Shown: positions 1-13,918, counted from the first letter of the stretch. The stretch: DNA of 64,000 nt from Aquila chrysaetos chrysaetos (GCF_900496995.4 NC_044019.1:5057501-5121500); one strand, 5' to 3'. Numbers and translations are program-made. The notes: generated by a model from the letters alone, not told the origin.

Positions 1-1850
1 ACGTTCTAGTTGTTCTTAGTGTAATTAACATGCTGAGCGCTGTCAGGCTGCTTGGGGCAGTTAGTTGGATGCCACTGCTGCTGTTCTGCCTGCTGTATTT
101 GCAAATGGTTCAGATCAGCTATCCATCTACTAGTTGGTGTGGCATTTAAGAAAATAAATACGCAGTAATTCCACCCCCGAACAAGCCCCTTATGATTTGA
201 GTAGGTGTCTGAATTTTTGCTGCCTTTCCCTCCTGATCTGCAAGCCAAGTGTTTTACAGAGATTATTTGCTGACCTGCCAGAGACCTTGTAATTCCATGG
301 CACCCCATTTCAAGTGACTTTTAAAGCTGTTGTAGTAAATGGCCATGCAGTTTCTACAGACAGCTCTGCCTGGAGGAAAGCAGAGGTTAATTTTGCTGGT
401 TTTGTGGTTTAGTGGCTAAGCTCTGGATGTGCTGGGAATGAGATGCTTTGGCCTCCAGGCTGGCTGGAGCAAGATAGTAGCAAAGGCTGATGTTGAGTGA
501 GAAATGTTGTATCTGCTGAAGTGCTTCATGATTGAATTGAATGATCTTATTCCTTGTATTAAGAGATAAGACCTTGTAGGACATGTAATCAATCCTCCGG
601 ATAATTCAGGCCGACTCACTGTAAAATAGTGAGTGTGGAGTTATTGTGGTTCAGTAAGTAGGGCACAGAGCAGAAGGGTCAGATTTCGAGAGTTTCTAGT
701 TTTCATTTTCAACTTGTTGGACCTTAAAATCACCTTGTTCTCTGGAACATTGCTGCCTGTAAAATCTGTCAAAGGATTTTAGTAGCTGATTTTATTGGGG
801 TTGGGGGTAGAAGAGGAGCCTGCCTGGAACCAGAGGTAAGTGGGTTTAGCATAAATGAAGTGGTTTTTGTTATTACTGTTTTTCTTAGTTCACACAGCAG
901 CAATGTGTCCAGGCTGAATGGCAAACCTGGCTTTTTAAGAACAAAATACCGAATGTTCTCATTAATGTTGCTGCCCTTGTGAGTTGTAAATAGTGTTAGC
1001 TGAGCCATTGGCTGAACAAAGCTGCCTCTCAGGCCCTGCTGGGCTGCAGGGCTGGTGCTGATCTGCAGTCCGGTTGCTAACAGTTGCATGTTGTCACTGC
1101 TGATGTCACCGCTTTATCTGTTTCTTTCTCATTTGTCTTGAAAAGGAGCCTGGCTCTGATTTTTGAAGGTGTCTTTTGTCTCCTAAAACACTTGAGTGCA
1201 ACAAGAAACCAGAGATCTGGTATGGCTTTTTTACAGGTTGGACCAATCCAGCTGTGATGGGACGAGTGATAACCATGACGTTTTTAGGAAGAATATTGCT
1301 CTTCAACCCAGCCTGGTTTTGTCTTGCTTTGTGAAGCATAGATTTTAAGATTTCTGAAGGACCTACCAGCTGGGTTATGATAAATTTGTATTCCCTTGTA
1401 CAATAATATTTATAGGAGTTACTAAATTCCACTTAGAGATCTGTTTAGCCTGTTGGTACTCAGGCTGTTCAGTTTCTGAGCTGAGCTTTGCAGACTCAGG
1501 ATCTGCAATGGATCCTGGTTCCTATTAGAGCTTGTCTTAAGGCTGCGTAAGATGAAGCTTTGTAAACTGGTGTAACTCAGCTGTACAATTTCCTTGCAGC
1601 GTCTCGGTCCTTTTGTCAGCATCTTCCATTTCAGCCTGGAAACCCGCTTTCATCTCGGGTGTATGGGGCGTCACTGCTGCTAACCTGGGAGGTCGCGGCG
1701 TGGTCGCTGGAGAAATCTAGAGCTGGAAATAGCAACAAATTGTGCTAAAGTCGGCCAGAATGGGTGCAGAGATCTGTGTGTGAGCACCTCTCCTGCAAGG
1801 CATCTCTCGTGGGATGCACACGGGTGCTTGCTGCAGGACCGGCAAATTCC
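1..1850. other. No gene recognised
   Basis: AT-rich vertebrate non-coding DNA. No coding exon, tRNA or transposon was recognised on either strand. Confidence 0.6.
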
Positions 1851-2360
1851 CCTCCCTGCCTGTTGTGGCCGCGGCTGCCGGGACCGCGTTTCATCCCTCA
1901 CCGGGGTCCCCACCGTCCAGCGCTGCCGCACGCCCCCATCGCGTTCCTCCTCGCGTTTCGTCCCGGGCCGTGTGTCCCCACCGACCGGGGGGGCGCGGGG
2001 CGGGGGTCGCCGGCCGCGGCTCTGCGCTGCGGCCGCCAGGTGGCGGGCGGCACCGGGCCGGGCGGCGGGGGAGGACGGGGGGGGGGCTCGGGCTCGGCGG
2101 GGACCCCTCTCCCGCACCGGCGTGCTGCCTGCCACGGCTTCGCCCCCGAGAGGCGGAGAATTGCGTGCCCGCAACCCCTGCCAGGGTGCTTTCCCGGAAA
2201 GCTGAGTTTCTGTAGCGCACCCCCCCCACACACACCTCCGGCAAGAGCAGGGCCCTGGGGTTCCCCCTCTTTTTTTTTTGGGGGGTGGGGGGATGTTGAG
2301 GAACGAACTGAGAAGGTGCAGCCAAGCAGTGGTCATGGATGTCGACTTTCACGGGCGGTG
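1851..2360. promoter_or_regulatory. CpG island, candidate distal promoter/first exon of PHACTR4
   Basis: A block rich in CpG and G/C runs in otherwise AT-richer sequence. A GTGAGC donor-like site follows GGGCG at about 2356 on the + strand. The stop-free frames here are a by-product of GC richness and encode nothing recognisable. In human the first PHACTR4 exon is far upstream of the coding exons, so this island is a reasonable distal promoter, but no exon can be proved from sequence alone; it could also serve a minus-strand neighbour. Confidence 0.6.
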
Positions 2361-5300
2361 AGCTAGCAGGATGCTGTGAAGTGGGGGGGGTGACTCAGCG
2401 GCATGCTGCAATTGCGTCAGGTTAGGGGCAGAATAATAAGGGTGGCCTAACTGGTGTAGCGTGTCCAAACAAAAGCTGCCTCCTGTGCTTGAAAAGGTGG
2501 AATTTAATAACTTTCCGTGCTCCATATAAGAATCCCGTAGAAAAACACGGCCCGGTTCCTGTGGTTCTCCCCAGCTCTCTCCCGCGGGCTAGGAAATGGC
2601 TCTGTGTACTGTTTGCTTTGTATGTTTTCCCTGTACTTCCCCAGCACGGCTGCAGTAAGGGACTCATTTCCAAGGCTAGGTGAACAGTGAGTCATGGCTT
2701 GGCAAGGAAAATAACTCCCGAAGACTCACTCGGTGGTGATCGTCACTGGACGGATCTGCTGGTATCTCTGTTCTCAAAGGGTGCATCAACACCCTCTCCC
2801 CATCTCAGGAAAGCAGATGTCTGAGGCTGACCCTTGATCGTTGAGAGGACTATAACCAGCCTCTGCGATGATTTTCGTTGAAATTCAACCGAAATGTTGA
2901 AAAAGCTGCGTCCCCACCCCCAGTCCTTTGATCTTAACATTATATCTTGGAGATGTTAGTGGTGATTAGGAAAGTAAACATCATCCTTTCCTGGAGGGAA
3001 GGTAGAAGTTTGTTCTGCTCGAGCCTTGTGTGTTGCAGGGGTTAAGTTACATTTCGCTTTGGGGAGGAAAGGAAAATCTCTCAAAGTAATTAACTTAAGA
3101 TGCTGACGCTAATGAACGGGCTTTCAAAGCTGGGGCTGGTGGGGGGGTTGATGGGAATCCCCTGTTGAATCAATGACATTAGGGCCTTAGGAGTGATTCT
3201 GCGATTATTAGGCTGAAATGATGTTGAACATTAAGTTAATCCTGTTATCTCTCAAATATTGAGCAAACTCCTTGCTCTGGATAACTCTATAATGGGATTA
3301 TACCAGTCAGTCTGGCACCCTTGACACTCCCTATCTGTTCAGGGCTTTTTCTTATTTTCCTGTTCAGGATAAAGTATTGATCAGTCTTCCTAGAGTTAAT
3401 TTTGGTATGTGATGTCTGGGGCACTGTTTTCTAGTGGTGTTGGATTTTTTTTTTTTTTTTTTTTAAATGAGTTTGATAATGAACACCCTGTTGCCTTATG
3501 AAGGCATTCACTCTTCCACAGCAAAGATCCCCTGAGCCCATCCCTAAATAAATGTTTAGGAAGAGAACTGAAGAACAAGGACGAGTATAAAAGGAGACTT
3601 CCCTTCGTCATGCCTTCCTGGCATCAAGAGTCTGCAGTTGAGTGAGTTCCTGTGCTGGAGACCGTTCCCGGGCCATCATATTTGCAGAATATAATCAGTT
3701 CTGGTTTGAAAGCCTGATTTTGCATCTGTGATAGCCTGTAGCAATTGTTCTGAACAAAAGTAACTGGTGGGGTTTTTAAAAACAAACTCAAGGTAATCCT
3801 TTTAAGCAGTCTGATATTGCAGGGTAACCAATGTCAGGAAAACACAACCAAAATGATGGCATAGGGAGCAGAGAGAAAAGCCCTAATGTGTGTTCTTTAT
3901 AGACAGGATTGCTTTCCTGTTGGGCCCACAGACCTCCAAGTTTTAGTGGCCTGACTTTTGTGCAGGGTTTGTCATGAGCTGAAATAATGGCATTTTCGCT
4001 GCCAGGTCAAGTTATGTTCTTGGTTGCAGCAGAGCAAAACGTAGCAACTTATGGTTCTGCAGTTATGGACAGAAATTGACTACTGCGTATTGTGCAAGAG
4101 GTATAGACCTACAGCCTCGTGAGAATTAGCATTTGATTTTCAAAGTCAGGGAAAACATTTTTTTCCTCTACTCTGTAGCCAGAGGCTCAATTAACAATAA
4201 AACAGGCCTCTTTCTTTCAGCATCACTATAGAAGTGATTTCTACAACACCCACTAAATGAGCAGATGTTTTTGTGCCAAACCAGAAATTTCCATAAATAT
4301 GGGAAAGTTCCATTAAAGGGTCAGTCAGCTTTTAGTTTCCAAGCTTTGATTCTTGGGGTTTTTTTTTCCTAAGGCTGATCTGAATCTCGTTAAGAACTGC
4401 AAATTTTTTGGTGAGGTTTTATTTTTTTCTTTCTACTCCCTTGACGAAGGTGAGGATTGCTTTGGAAGCTCTGAGGAGCTCCCTTACAGCAGAAGTGGGC
4501 TTCAGCATTGCTAATGACTCATGTGTCCGGGCTGCCTCAAAGAAGGCAACGAGAAGACATGGGCTGGTGTAAGCCAAGGGGCCATCTAGGATTTTGGACC
4601 AGCTGGAGTTTCAGTTTAAGTGCCCAGGGGCCAGCTAGCCCTGCTGTTGAAAAGGTAAAGGATTTAGATGGCATCATTGTAGCCTGTAATTTCAGGGACC
4701 TTGAGGAAAGCCCTGGGATGGCGTTCTTACAGCAAGGGAGCTAACACCTACTGCAAGCTTTTTTAGTTGGGAATCCAGCACAAGAACAAACTCCCCATTT
4801 CAAACCTAAAGTGTATGGAGAAATGGGTTAATGTTTGTTTACACACCCTAAATTTTGTGCATCAATTCAAATGCTTGTTCTAATGTATCCTTGCTATAAC
4901 TACTGCTTGAAGAATGTGCTTACTGGAGCCATGGTTTTCAACTTTTCATTTGTGCACCTTTGAACATCATCTGATAGGTGGCACAGACCCCCGTGAAGTT
5001 AGTTAATCCAAATGTACCTGGTTTTCTCCGTGGCTTCTCTTTGCACCCCTTAAAGATAGTTCTTGCTCATTCTTCCTGCAAGCTGAAAACCCCTGAACTT
5101 GAGTTTCGATGCTGCTCAGTCTTGCCTGCTGTGGATCTTGAGGCAGGAACTCTTTGGTGGATGCCACGGTGGGGAGTTTGTACTGATACTTGCCTGTGAG
5201 ATCTTTCTCCCTCATCAGCAGCGTTTGACCTCTTTGAGCGCTGGGAAGTACATTGTAACCTCATGGAGCCATGGGATGTCCCATGAAGCTCCGTGGCTGC

Positions 5301-8300
5301 CTAATCGCTGCCACGTCATTCTTTGATCCGAGCCCCTATCTCAAGGTGTTTAACATAGGTGTGAGGCTTACAAAGGCTGCCATGGGCAGGAGCAAGGTGG
5401 ATCATGCTGCTCTGTCTAGCCCACTGACTTGGGGGTTATCTGCATTGCAAGTGAACGTAGGACTACAGATCACATAAGCCTTCCTGGGTTGGCTGTAAGC
5501 TTGTTAGCTTATGTACTTGAAATAGTAGTGTGCTATAACTCTTACGCTGCAAAATTTGTCTGAGAAGGTGAGTAAATATTTGAGTAGCTCGCCCTTGCAG
5601 AGCTCATGGCTGTTACAGGCAGGCGGCTGTTGGCATTTGAGTTGGCAGCTTCAAAGCCAGTCCTGATGGACTGCGGTGGTCATGCTGGGCTACAGTCAAA
5701 CCTCTTACTGGCAGAAACAGTCCTGTTTCAGTTTAACCACATTTCCTCTCGGCAGTGGTGCCTGCAGCAGTGCTCAGAGACAGTCTGCAGCCCCACATGC
5801 AACCATGCCAAGTGTGAGTAGACAGGAGCATTATTTGATAGTCTCAGAAAGGGTTTTCAACTGCTGTTTTGGTATGGTGCTACTTGCTCCTAAATAAGGT
5901 CACTGCTGGTGCTCTACAAATGCAGGAGCAAGGGAATGAGGTGAAATTGTGTGAAATGAGGATTCTGGGAATGTGTGAAGGGTCACATCTGCAAGAGAGG
6001 GAGCAATTCTGGGAGAAACAGCTTCTTACAAGGCTACGATTAGCTGTACCCTCTGAACTGTTGGTGTTATCTCATCTCTTGACATTTCCTTTAATTATAT
6101 GAAATGGCCTTGACACTGTAAACAATTGCCATGGCATTGTCTCTGCAGCTTGTGTGAGTCAATGTGATGCGTCAACAGTGTTTGGTTTTGGGGACCCAGT
6201 CTGTATATGTCTTGGGACGTAAGCTACCTGTTTGCAATTGTCACGTCTGCTTTTTGTGCCTTGTTCTGGGGTGGCTTTTGGTGCTCATGTCTGTCACCGT
6301 CTTGTTTTCACAAGAGCTCTTGGTGCTGGCAGAAAACAGAGGAGCATCAGGGCAGGGGCTGGGATTTCAGGAGGAGCCTGAGGGGGTTAGATAGGGTGCT
6401 CCCATTTTGCTTTCGGCTCCTTTGGGCCTCCATAATTCTCTCCCTAGCGAGCCAGTTCAAAAGGGGTAAGGAAGGGGATGATTCACAACACAAACCCATG
6501 CATTGCTTCAATCACGCTAGCAGCAATCTTTTACTTGGTGTGTTTCAGTCTTAAGCCTTGCTGCTGCTTGGAGACACCTTGGTGGTTGAGCAATAGTAAA
6601 TATTTGGAGAGTTGAGGTTGAGGTTCACTCGCTGTCTTGCTGATGGCTCTCGTCTGGGTGTGACCCGTGGTCTGGACGTGCCACTGTTTAGGGTGGTCCA
6701 TGGTAGATATATGAAACATATTTGGCTAGATGAACTTCCTAAGCGTTATCTTGTTCCTTAAATAGAGAATAAAGCTTGTATCAACATGAATCACAAAGTT
6801 GATAAACTGGAATGGTTCCTCTTGGAGTTGTCTTCTTGTATTGGGCAAATATTTATCCACATTGTTTCAAAAGGCATATTTGTGCAATAGAAGGAGGTCA
6901 AACCTGTAATTATCTGTTAGATTCACTCTGGTAGAAATGGCTTGTAAAAACACAGTACGTTTGAAAGGAAGCTTTTAAACCTGATGTTTGTGTGTGAATC
7001 TAAAGTTGTGGTTTAAAATTTCAAATTTTATGAGAGTTTTCAGTTGCACGGGTGCAAAAAGTATTTTTTTTTTTCCTTGCTGAATTTAAGTGCCTTAAGC
7101 CAAATCTATCTGCCGTTTCTTTTAATTTCTGAACTGTGGCAGGGAATTTGGGTTTCTCTTCCAAATGTATCTGCTCAAGATGATCAGAAGCTGAGATTGT
7201 GTGCCAAACTTGCCTTGCATTTTAATAAGGAGCTTCTAGCCTAGTCAATAATTAAAGCAGAGCAGGTGCGGTGGGGAAGTTGGGTGTTCCCCAAAAGCTA
7301 AACCAAGGCGCTTTTGTAAGTCTCCCTGGGCAGAGCCAAGTGAGTGAAGGATGGTAGGATGCCCTGGCACTGGCTGGCTTTGTGCAGTAATTTGGAAAAA
7401 ATGTAACTTCAGCCTGAAGAGCTCTAGGTGTTGAAGGATAATTTGGCTTACTGGTGCGGTGTGCCTGCAATGAGCCCTTTAGGGAGGCAGAGGAAATACT
7501 AAAATGTTTTGCTGCAGTTTCATCTTCAGATATGAAGAGCAAGTGCACTTGCTGAGATTTTTGTGAAATGTCAAAAAGAGGAAACGAGACTTTTATAGAG
7601 GAATCTTTGCTGCCTTTCTTCGCAGCCGGCATGTGGGCAGAGAGGCTTTCAACTTAAGACATAGTTTGTCATCTTGAAGGATTAGAGGTAGGAAGAGAAA
7701 TTTGGGATCATGAATCTCTTAATCAGAGCAGGGATACTAGCCTGTGGAGCTTGACCTCTACCTTGCAAAGTAGCTTCTAGAGTTAAATATAGTGCTACCT
7801 CTGCCTGTTAACTTCAAATTAATCTTATTTTAGAGGTTTCATATTTACTGCTATTCCTGCTGTTAATTTGCAGTCTCCAGTGTAGTGCTTAACAGAGTTT
7901 GTCCTGTCAGTTTTATAGGTAGCATAGACGGACTTACCTCTTTGCGAAAGGACTTGGTTATTTTGAATAATGTCTGTATAAAGCTGTAAAGTCTTGTGCA
8001 AGTTAGGTTTGTCCAATAAGGTGGTTAACATGGAGGCTGTGACTGTCTAGCATGTCTGTACTGCAGCCACTCGCTTAGGAAGAGCACTGTATACTTGTGC
8101 TGTGCCAGTCCTAAAAGCACATGCTGGGTACTGGTTTGAAAGAAGGGGAATATATTTTTGATTTGTGCTGAAGCTCTGTTAGTTTTGTCATGCATTATCT
8201 CCAGCGTTTTGCAATGGGAAGCCTTAGGTGATATCAGTTTTATAGGTTCTTCTCCGAGTAGCTTAGTTTTTGCTGTGGGAGAGGGTTAAACAAGAGTTAA

Positions 8301-11300
8301 GCTAAATGCCATGCCTGTTTCTTCCCTAAACAATGGAATAATTAATGTAATTTTGTTCTCCGTGTTTTTGCTTAATGTGTTCCTAATAATATAGCTGGAA
8401 GTGGCAGATGGGTATCCTGCCTCCGAGTGCTTCACTGTTGGGAATATGCTGATGCTTTGCTGATGCCTGATGCTTTGCTGGAATGTGTCCTATATCCGTG
8501 CTTCCTTTGGCTTCTCACCAGTGTTTCTTTTAATGCTGCTTCAAGGTGCTCCAAAAAGTAGTTTGTCAGCTTTGGAGGTTCCCTTGCCTCAAGATGGCAT
8601 AGCCATGAATCACCGCAGTGATCAAGTTAGCCAAGATGTGACTGAATCTTTAATTTTGTCAGGATTACATTCCTTAGCATTCCCTCACTAGTAAACAAGA
8701 AAATATTTAGCATATGTTGTAATTATAGTGAATGGTGAGGAGGCATTGAAGATGATATGTTTTCAGTTCTGGCTAAAATGTGCTCTCATTGAAAGTTGCG
8801 CTTCCTCTGCTGGAAAACAAGGCTGGGGGATATTTTGGCCTTAAGATCCTCTTGGCCCCAAGACCTACTATGCAATTTTCTTTAGCCTGGTCCTTGTGAC
8901 AATTAAGCGATTCCTTGTGTTCCAGCCACCCGCTGCGATCACGAGGCTTTCCAGCAGCATGTCCTCAACTTTATTTTCCCTTCCTAAACATGAGGCCAAA
9001 CGTGCTGTCAGTCAGCTCGTTGGCAGAGGCTGCTGCTGAGCCCAGAGCAATCCTCCAGCTGTGCTCCGTCTTGGTCAACATCTGGTCTGCTGTAGGACAT
9101 GGGTTGGTCACCTTCCCCACCACCAGCACATACATGGTGGCACCAAGACAGTCCCTGGTGTGCTAGATCCGCTGCCCTTCGCTTTCTGAGATCGAGCAGC
9201 TGCTATCGCCATGCTGACTAATTGGTGGGGACAAGGGGACTGGAATGCTCTGGGAAATAGGAGTTTCCCTCTTGGAAATGTCACAGGAAGCACGGAGGAA
9301 ATCATGTGCTTTAGGAGCGGTTACCTCACTTTTCTGTCTCATCCGAACCAGCGCCCTTTCATTAAAGTATACAGAACCTAACAATGCAATACCAGCTGGC
9401 TTATAAATAAACCATTTTCCATTTCCACACCGGGTATCGGGCTGACTTTTAATACCATGTGAGGAGAAAGGAAGAGCGTCACGTTGTGTTGGCTTGTGAC
9501 CTTTGAGATTGACTACCCGGCTTCCTACCCACTTGCTTCCCCTTGGTCTGCTGTTGTAGTTAATAACTCTTCCACATGCTCTGTTTCAGAGCACAGCCCA
9601 GAAATGATCATCTTTGTAGGTAACCAGAGCTGTTAAATATATATTTTTTTTTCATATTCTCCTTGTTCTGCCAAAGCTGCTGAGGATTGCTAGCAAACAG
9701 ATTGTGGTGAAATGCATCCAGAGTCATGGTGCAGCCACTTTTTTTTTCTCCCTGCCAACCCTCCTGGTAAGATAGTACCGTGGGCCTGTGTTAGTGTTTC
9801 AGGTGGGTGCATCTCCAGCAGGGAAAGAGCCTTGAACATCTTGTAGCTACTGTGGAGTCTTTTGCTGATGGGCTCTAAAGGAAAACGCCCAGTATCACTG
9901 GTTTTAAATAGACAGCTCCGTGTGCATGGATGGGATAATGCAAGAGTCCTTTTTAATGTTCCTGTGGCTGAATCATGGAACATAAATGTCTGAGTCACAG
10001 CAGATGAATGCAGTGTTTCATGTTGGTGTGAACTGAAATGTGAACAACAGTGTCTTTATTAGAGGAGCTAATATTTGTGCTCATTATGGGTTTCATTAGA
10101 TTTTAAAGTGAAACAATCCAGAAGAGTTCCTTTTACAATGTATATAAACAGACTATTAACATGTGAATGCTGGGTTTTTAATGGGATGCTGGTCTGGATA
10201 GAGAGGAAATGAAACTTCAGAGGAAAGCGATATACCCCACTTCTTGGGTGTTTACTGCCTGTAACTGGTCATCTTGTTTTGGTTTAGCCATCTGACTCTC
10301 CTGAAATCCAGTAAAATTTTCATGTAACTGGGATTTCTTGGTTACTACGTTTTTAGAAGAAAATATTGAAGGGACTATCAGCTGTATCCCTTTTTGCTTT
10401 CCTGTAGAAAGCTCTTTGCTATTCCGAGCTCTTCCTTCTCATAAAGGTCTTCTTCACCTGTCCCTGAGGAGTAAAGGCTTTGCTCTGGTTTCTTCTGGTT
10501 GCTGTGCAGTTAAGTCAGATGGCCCTTCTGCATTATTATGGGAATTTTGAACATTTGTTAGTTGTCCTTACTTGAAATGTGGATTTTCCTTTATCCAAGA
10601 TGTCCAGCTGGATGGGGGCTGAGGTTTTGTCTCACTGCTTGTTGGTAGAGCTGAAGCAGCCTTACCTGACGGGGTGCTAAACCCTGAGTGTCAGTGCTCT
10701 GTGCTCTTCATGTGCTGCTGGCGGGGAACTTGGGCAGATTGCTTTGTCCCACGTTTTTCCCTAGCTGTGAAGCAAAGCACTATGGATGCAAAAGGTTACT
10801 TAAGAGCCCAGTATGTATGGCTGCTTTTACACTCTGTGCTTGGGCTAGAGTTGAGACAGGAACATTTTCTTGCGTTGTGTCTGCTGGTGCAGAATTTGTA
10901 CCTTTCTTTCCAGAGATGGAACTGAAGGATGGACTGGCAGGTTTTTCTGGCCAGGAGTCCACCATGAAAATAATGATGTTGGTGTTAGTTTTGGTTTGGA
11001 TTTCTGCTGTTCTCTGTGTTTTGTCAGCCCTTTTCTGGTGCAGTTTTTGCTCTTTCTACCCCAAAGAGGAGAGAGTTGCGGCTGATACTCCTAAAGGATG
11101 TTTGAAGTCCAAAGCCAGTTGCAATTTGCAATGCAGATTTGTATCTCTCTGCACCTTGAGCACCACAGCCCTGTGTTTCAGAAGCAAATATTAATGCTTC
11201 TGGTACAAACCTTATTACAAGTGCCTTTGCCAAATAGTCTTGTTATTCTCTTTGTGATGGTTCGTAAGGCCTGATCAATGATACAGAAATGTGAAAGGGC

Positions 11301-13619
11301 TTTATTGCATGATTGTGTTTTCACAGCCTAGCGAGTTACTGTGCAGCACCAGAGCCTGAGTAACTGTTGTGCGTGCTCTTGGACTGCAGCCGCTGTGAAT
11401 TTAAATGCGTTCGTTTAAATCTCTTTCAATGAAATTTAAGCTAATGTTTCATGTTTTACTAATGTAGAAATAAGGAGTCAGGCATATGATTGTGCTGCTG
11501 TGCTTTAACAGCCTACCATGTGTCATCTGTTCTGCAGCAGAGCTTTGTGCACTCTTAATTCACAGCAATTGCAATATAAAATGCAATGGCTTTAATCTCC
11601 TTGGAAGTCAGGCAAGTCTAGATGCAGTGTTTAGCGTTCTGTAGCATTCCTAGATGCAGGGATATTTTTTCCAGACCTCCTTCCAAGCTGGACAGCTGAT
11701 TTACAGACTTGGAGAAGTCTTCCAGCCTCTATCTCCAAACTTTGTGGGTCCTTGCCAGATGGCAGCGTATTTAAATGGCTTTAAAATGGCTTTTTTCTTT
11801 GTTTCAAAGCAGAGCGTCTTAAATGAGGTAGAGCATGCCTGTGAATCAGTATGTTAATTGCCCACAATGAAAATCAAAAGTACTTGGAAGCTGACTGCTG
11901 TGGCTGACCAGACAGAAATGCGGGCTCTTCTTCCGAGCACAGAGATGTCTGGTGGTGGGAGGCTGAGAAGAGCAATGCTTTCAGGAACGTCCATATGTTC
12001 TGCGCGAGGGAGGAGAGTGCTATTTGCTCTTCCGCCTCCACGTGTCTGATGATCCCTTGCTCCTCCACCTGCTCCTGCTGCCGTGCTCTTGCTGTCCATG
12101 GGGATGGTGGTCATCTGCTCAGCAGGCAGGGGTTAAGGACAAGCAGGGTGCTGGTGCAGGTGGAGAAGGTGCAGAGGTGTCCTGCTTCCTCCTGTGTTTT
12201 TACAGCTGTGCTTTGGAAGAAAGGAATGGATTTGCAAGTTGTCCGATGGCATGTCTAGTATGTTAGTGGAGGAACCAAGAGCATCAATGTCTTCCAGGTG
12301 TGTTTGTGGCTGAGGTGGAGTTTTATTAGATTTCAAAACTAGCCCCTTCCCTTTCCTGGGATGTGTTGGCTGCAAAACTGCCTCCCACTGCGACACGCGG
12401 CTATGAATGGCGATCTCTGCCGCTGTGAAGCGGGCGTTCGCTTTGGGTGTCTGACTAATGTGTAGCATTGATTGTTCCCAGCTGCACCAGCCCAAATTGA
12501 CAATCTGGATTTTGTTGTTTCCCAGAATAGAAGATTTTTACTATTGGGACTGCTGCAGTAGTGAGCTTGTCCTGAACTCTTCCTGGCTGCCTGAGTAATA
12601 TTCAGCGATATTGAAGCACTGTGGCTGCTGTCCTGACAAGGACAGGGGCCTCGAGGGCTGCAGCAAATCTTGGTGTGCTTAAAACTGCTTTTTCCTACAG
12701 CCGTTCCTACAGTGGGAGAGAGCAAACCTGGATGTGTCAGATGGGTTCAGGTTCCTGATTAGTCACTGGTGTGATGCCGCAGCACATTCCTATATGTTTT
12801 TGAAAATTGTTTTTCCTTTTCCCTTGAGTTAAGAGTAAGCTTCTTGATCTTTAAAGGTTTTCCCAGTCCTCTGTGGGGTACAGGGGCAGGAAATAATCAG
12901 TAGGTTCACTGAAGTTCTAATGCAAATTTTGATGAAAAAGTAAAGAATCCAAGTGGACATATTTAAACTCTGGAGATCTTTGTTGTGATGCAAATGTTGG
13001 GAGGGCATATTTGTTACCTTACCTATCAAGATGTGACACACGAATGAAAAATAAACTCTTACTTTCCACGTTAAATTTAAATTTTCCTTTGTTAAATTTC
13101 AGTTAAACGAGAAGACATGTTCCCTGCTCCTATCTTCTTCCTGGTAACTTTAGCGGAGAGAGGAATTGCTATGAAATTGTATTTTTATTATCATATGTCT
13201 GGATAGATATGTATCAGCTCAGGCACTCTTTTTGAAATTCCCTTTACTCTTAGGATAGTGCAGCTCCTACAACAGTTAGAGTACCATGCTTTCTCATTCA
13301 TGACCGCCTTGGTTTGTATTTTGCAGGCTCAGGTACGTTATTACCTCCTTGATCCTGTTTGGGAGGTGAAACCCCTCCGTGTATTGGCATGCATGGTTTC
13401 TCCAAGCCCTTCCTTGAGCAAAACACACCGGTCTCCCCCTCTCCTCACTCCCAGCTTTTCTCCATTCTTGCTAAACTTGATGCGAGGAAGGAGCGAGGGG
13501 TGTTGATGATTTGGATTATGCAGCTAAGTGGCTGGAGCGTGGCTGGCTGTCTCCTCCCCTTCCTGAGCTTCGGCCCTAGCCTGCTCTGCTCTGGAATGAC
13601 AGGCATTCCTGCGTGAAGG
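2361..13619. other. Non-coding region upstream of PHACTR4 exon 1 (probably its first intron)
   Basis: No exon with a recognisable protein was found. Contents worth noting are two AP-1-type sites (2391-2397 and 2688-2694), a T-run at about 3447-3464 and an AT-rich block at 3085-3300 with several homeodomain-like cores. If the 1.85 kb CpG island is the promoter, all of this is intron. Confidence 0.5.
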
Positions 13620-13872
13620 GAGCTGGCACGGCCGGCTATTTATGAGAATCAAGTGCCCGGCCATGGGGTACAGGGAGAACAGGACTTGCGCTGGACTGTC
13701 GGACACCCATGTGGTTGCCTGAGAGTTGGCAGCCGCCTCGCTCGCCAGGCTCTTTCCCAGTCCGAAGGGTGGATTTATAATTTTAAAGGACTAAAGTGCT
13801 CTCTCAGGGTAGACTTTTTTTCCTCTCTCCCTCTCCTGCCTCCTCCCGGAGAGCTGCTTAGAAAAGAATTTA
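13620..13872 (+). promoter_or_regulatory. PHACTR4: Candidate internal promoter / 5'UTR upstream of PHACTR4 exon 1
   Basis: About 250 bp of locally GC-richer DNA with A/T boxes (CTATTTATGA near 13637, ATTTATAATTTT near 13771) and a pyrimidine-rich tract (TTTCCTCTCTCCCTCTCC near 13820) directly before the ATG. It may instead be a spliced exon whose acceptor is in that tract. Evidence is compositional only. Confidence 0.35.
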
Positions 13873-13918
13873 ATGGGGCAGCCACACTTCTCGAGACCGG
13901 TAAATCCAGCTGCTTTTG
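13873..13918 (+). CDS. PHACTR4: PHACTR4 coding exon 1 (alternative N-terminus [15 protein letters not shown])
   Basis: The ATG at 13873 opens 15 codons and one extra base ([15 protein letters not shown]), then a GTGAGTAA donor at 13919. The single leftover G joins the CC that opens the exon at 22309 to give Ala, exactly the phase needed. The MGQ start resembles that of PHACTR2. No stop codon or competing ATG intervenes. It is inferred as a first coding exon; other first exons with different N-termini are known for this gene in mammals and were not found here. Confidence 0.7.

Noticed and set aside
1680-2366. Frames of 100-218 codons on both strands in the CpG island
   Set aside because: GC-rich DNA is poor in stops; the translations are Pro/Arg/Gly low-complexity and match no family.
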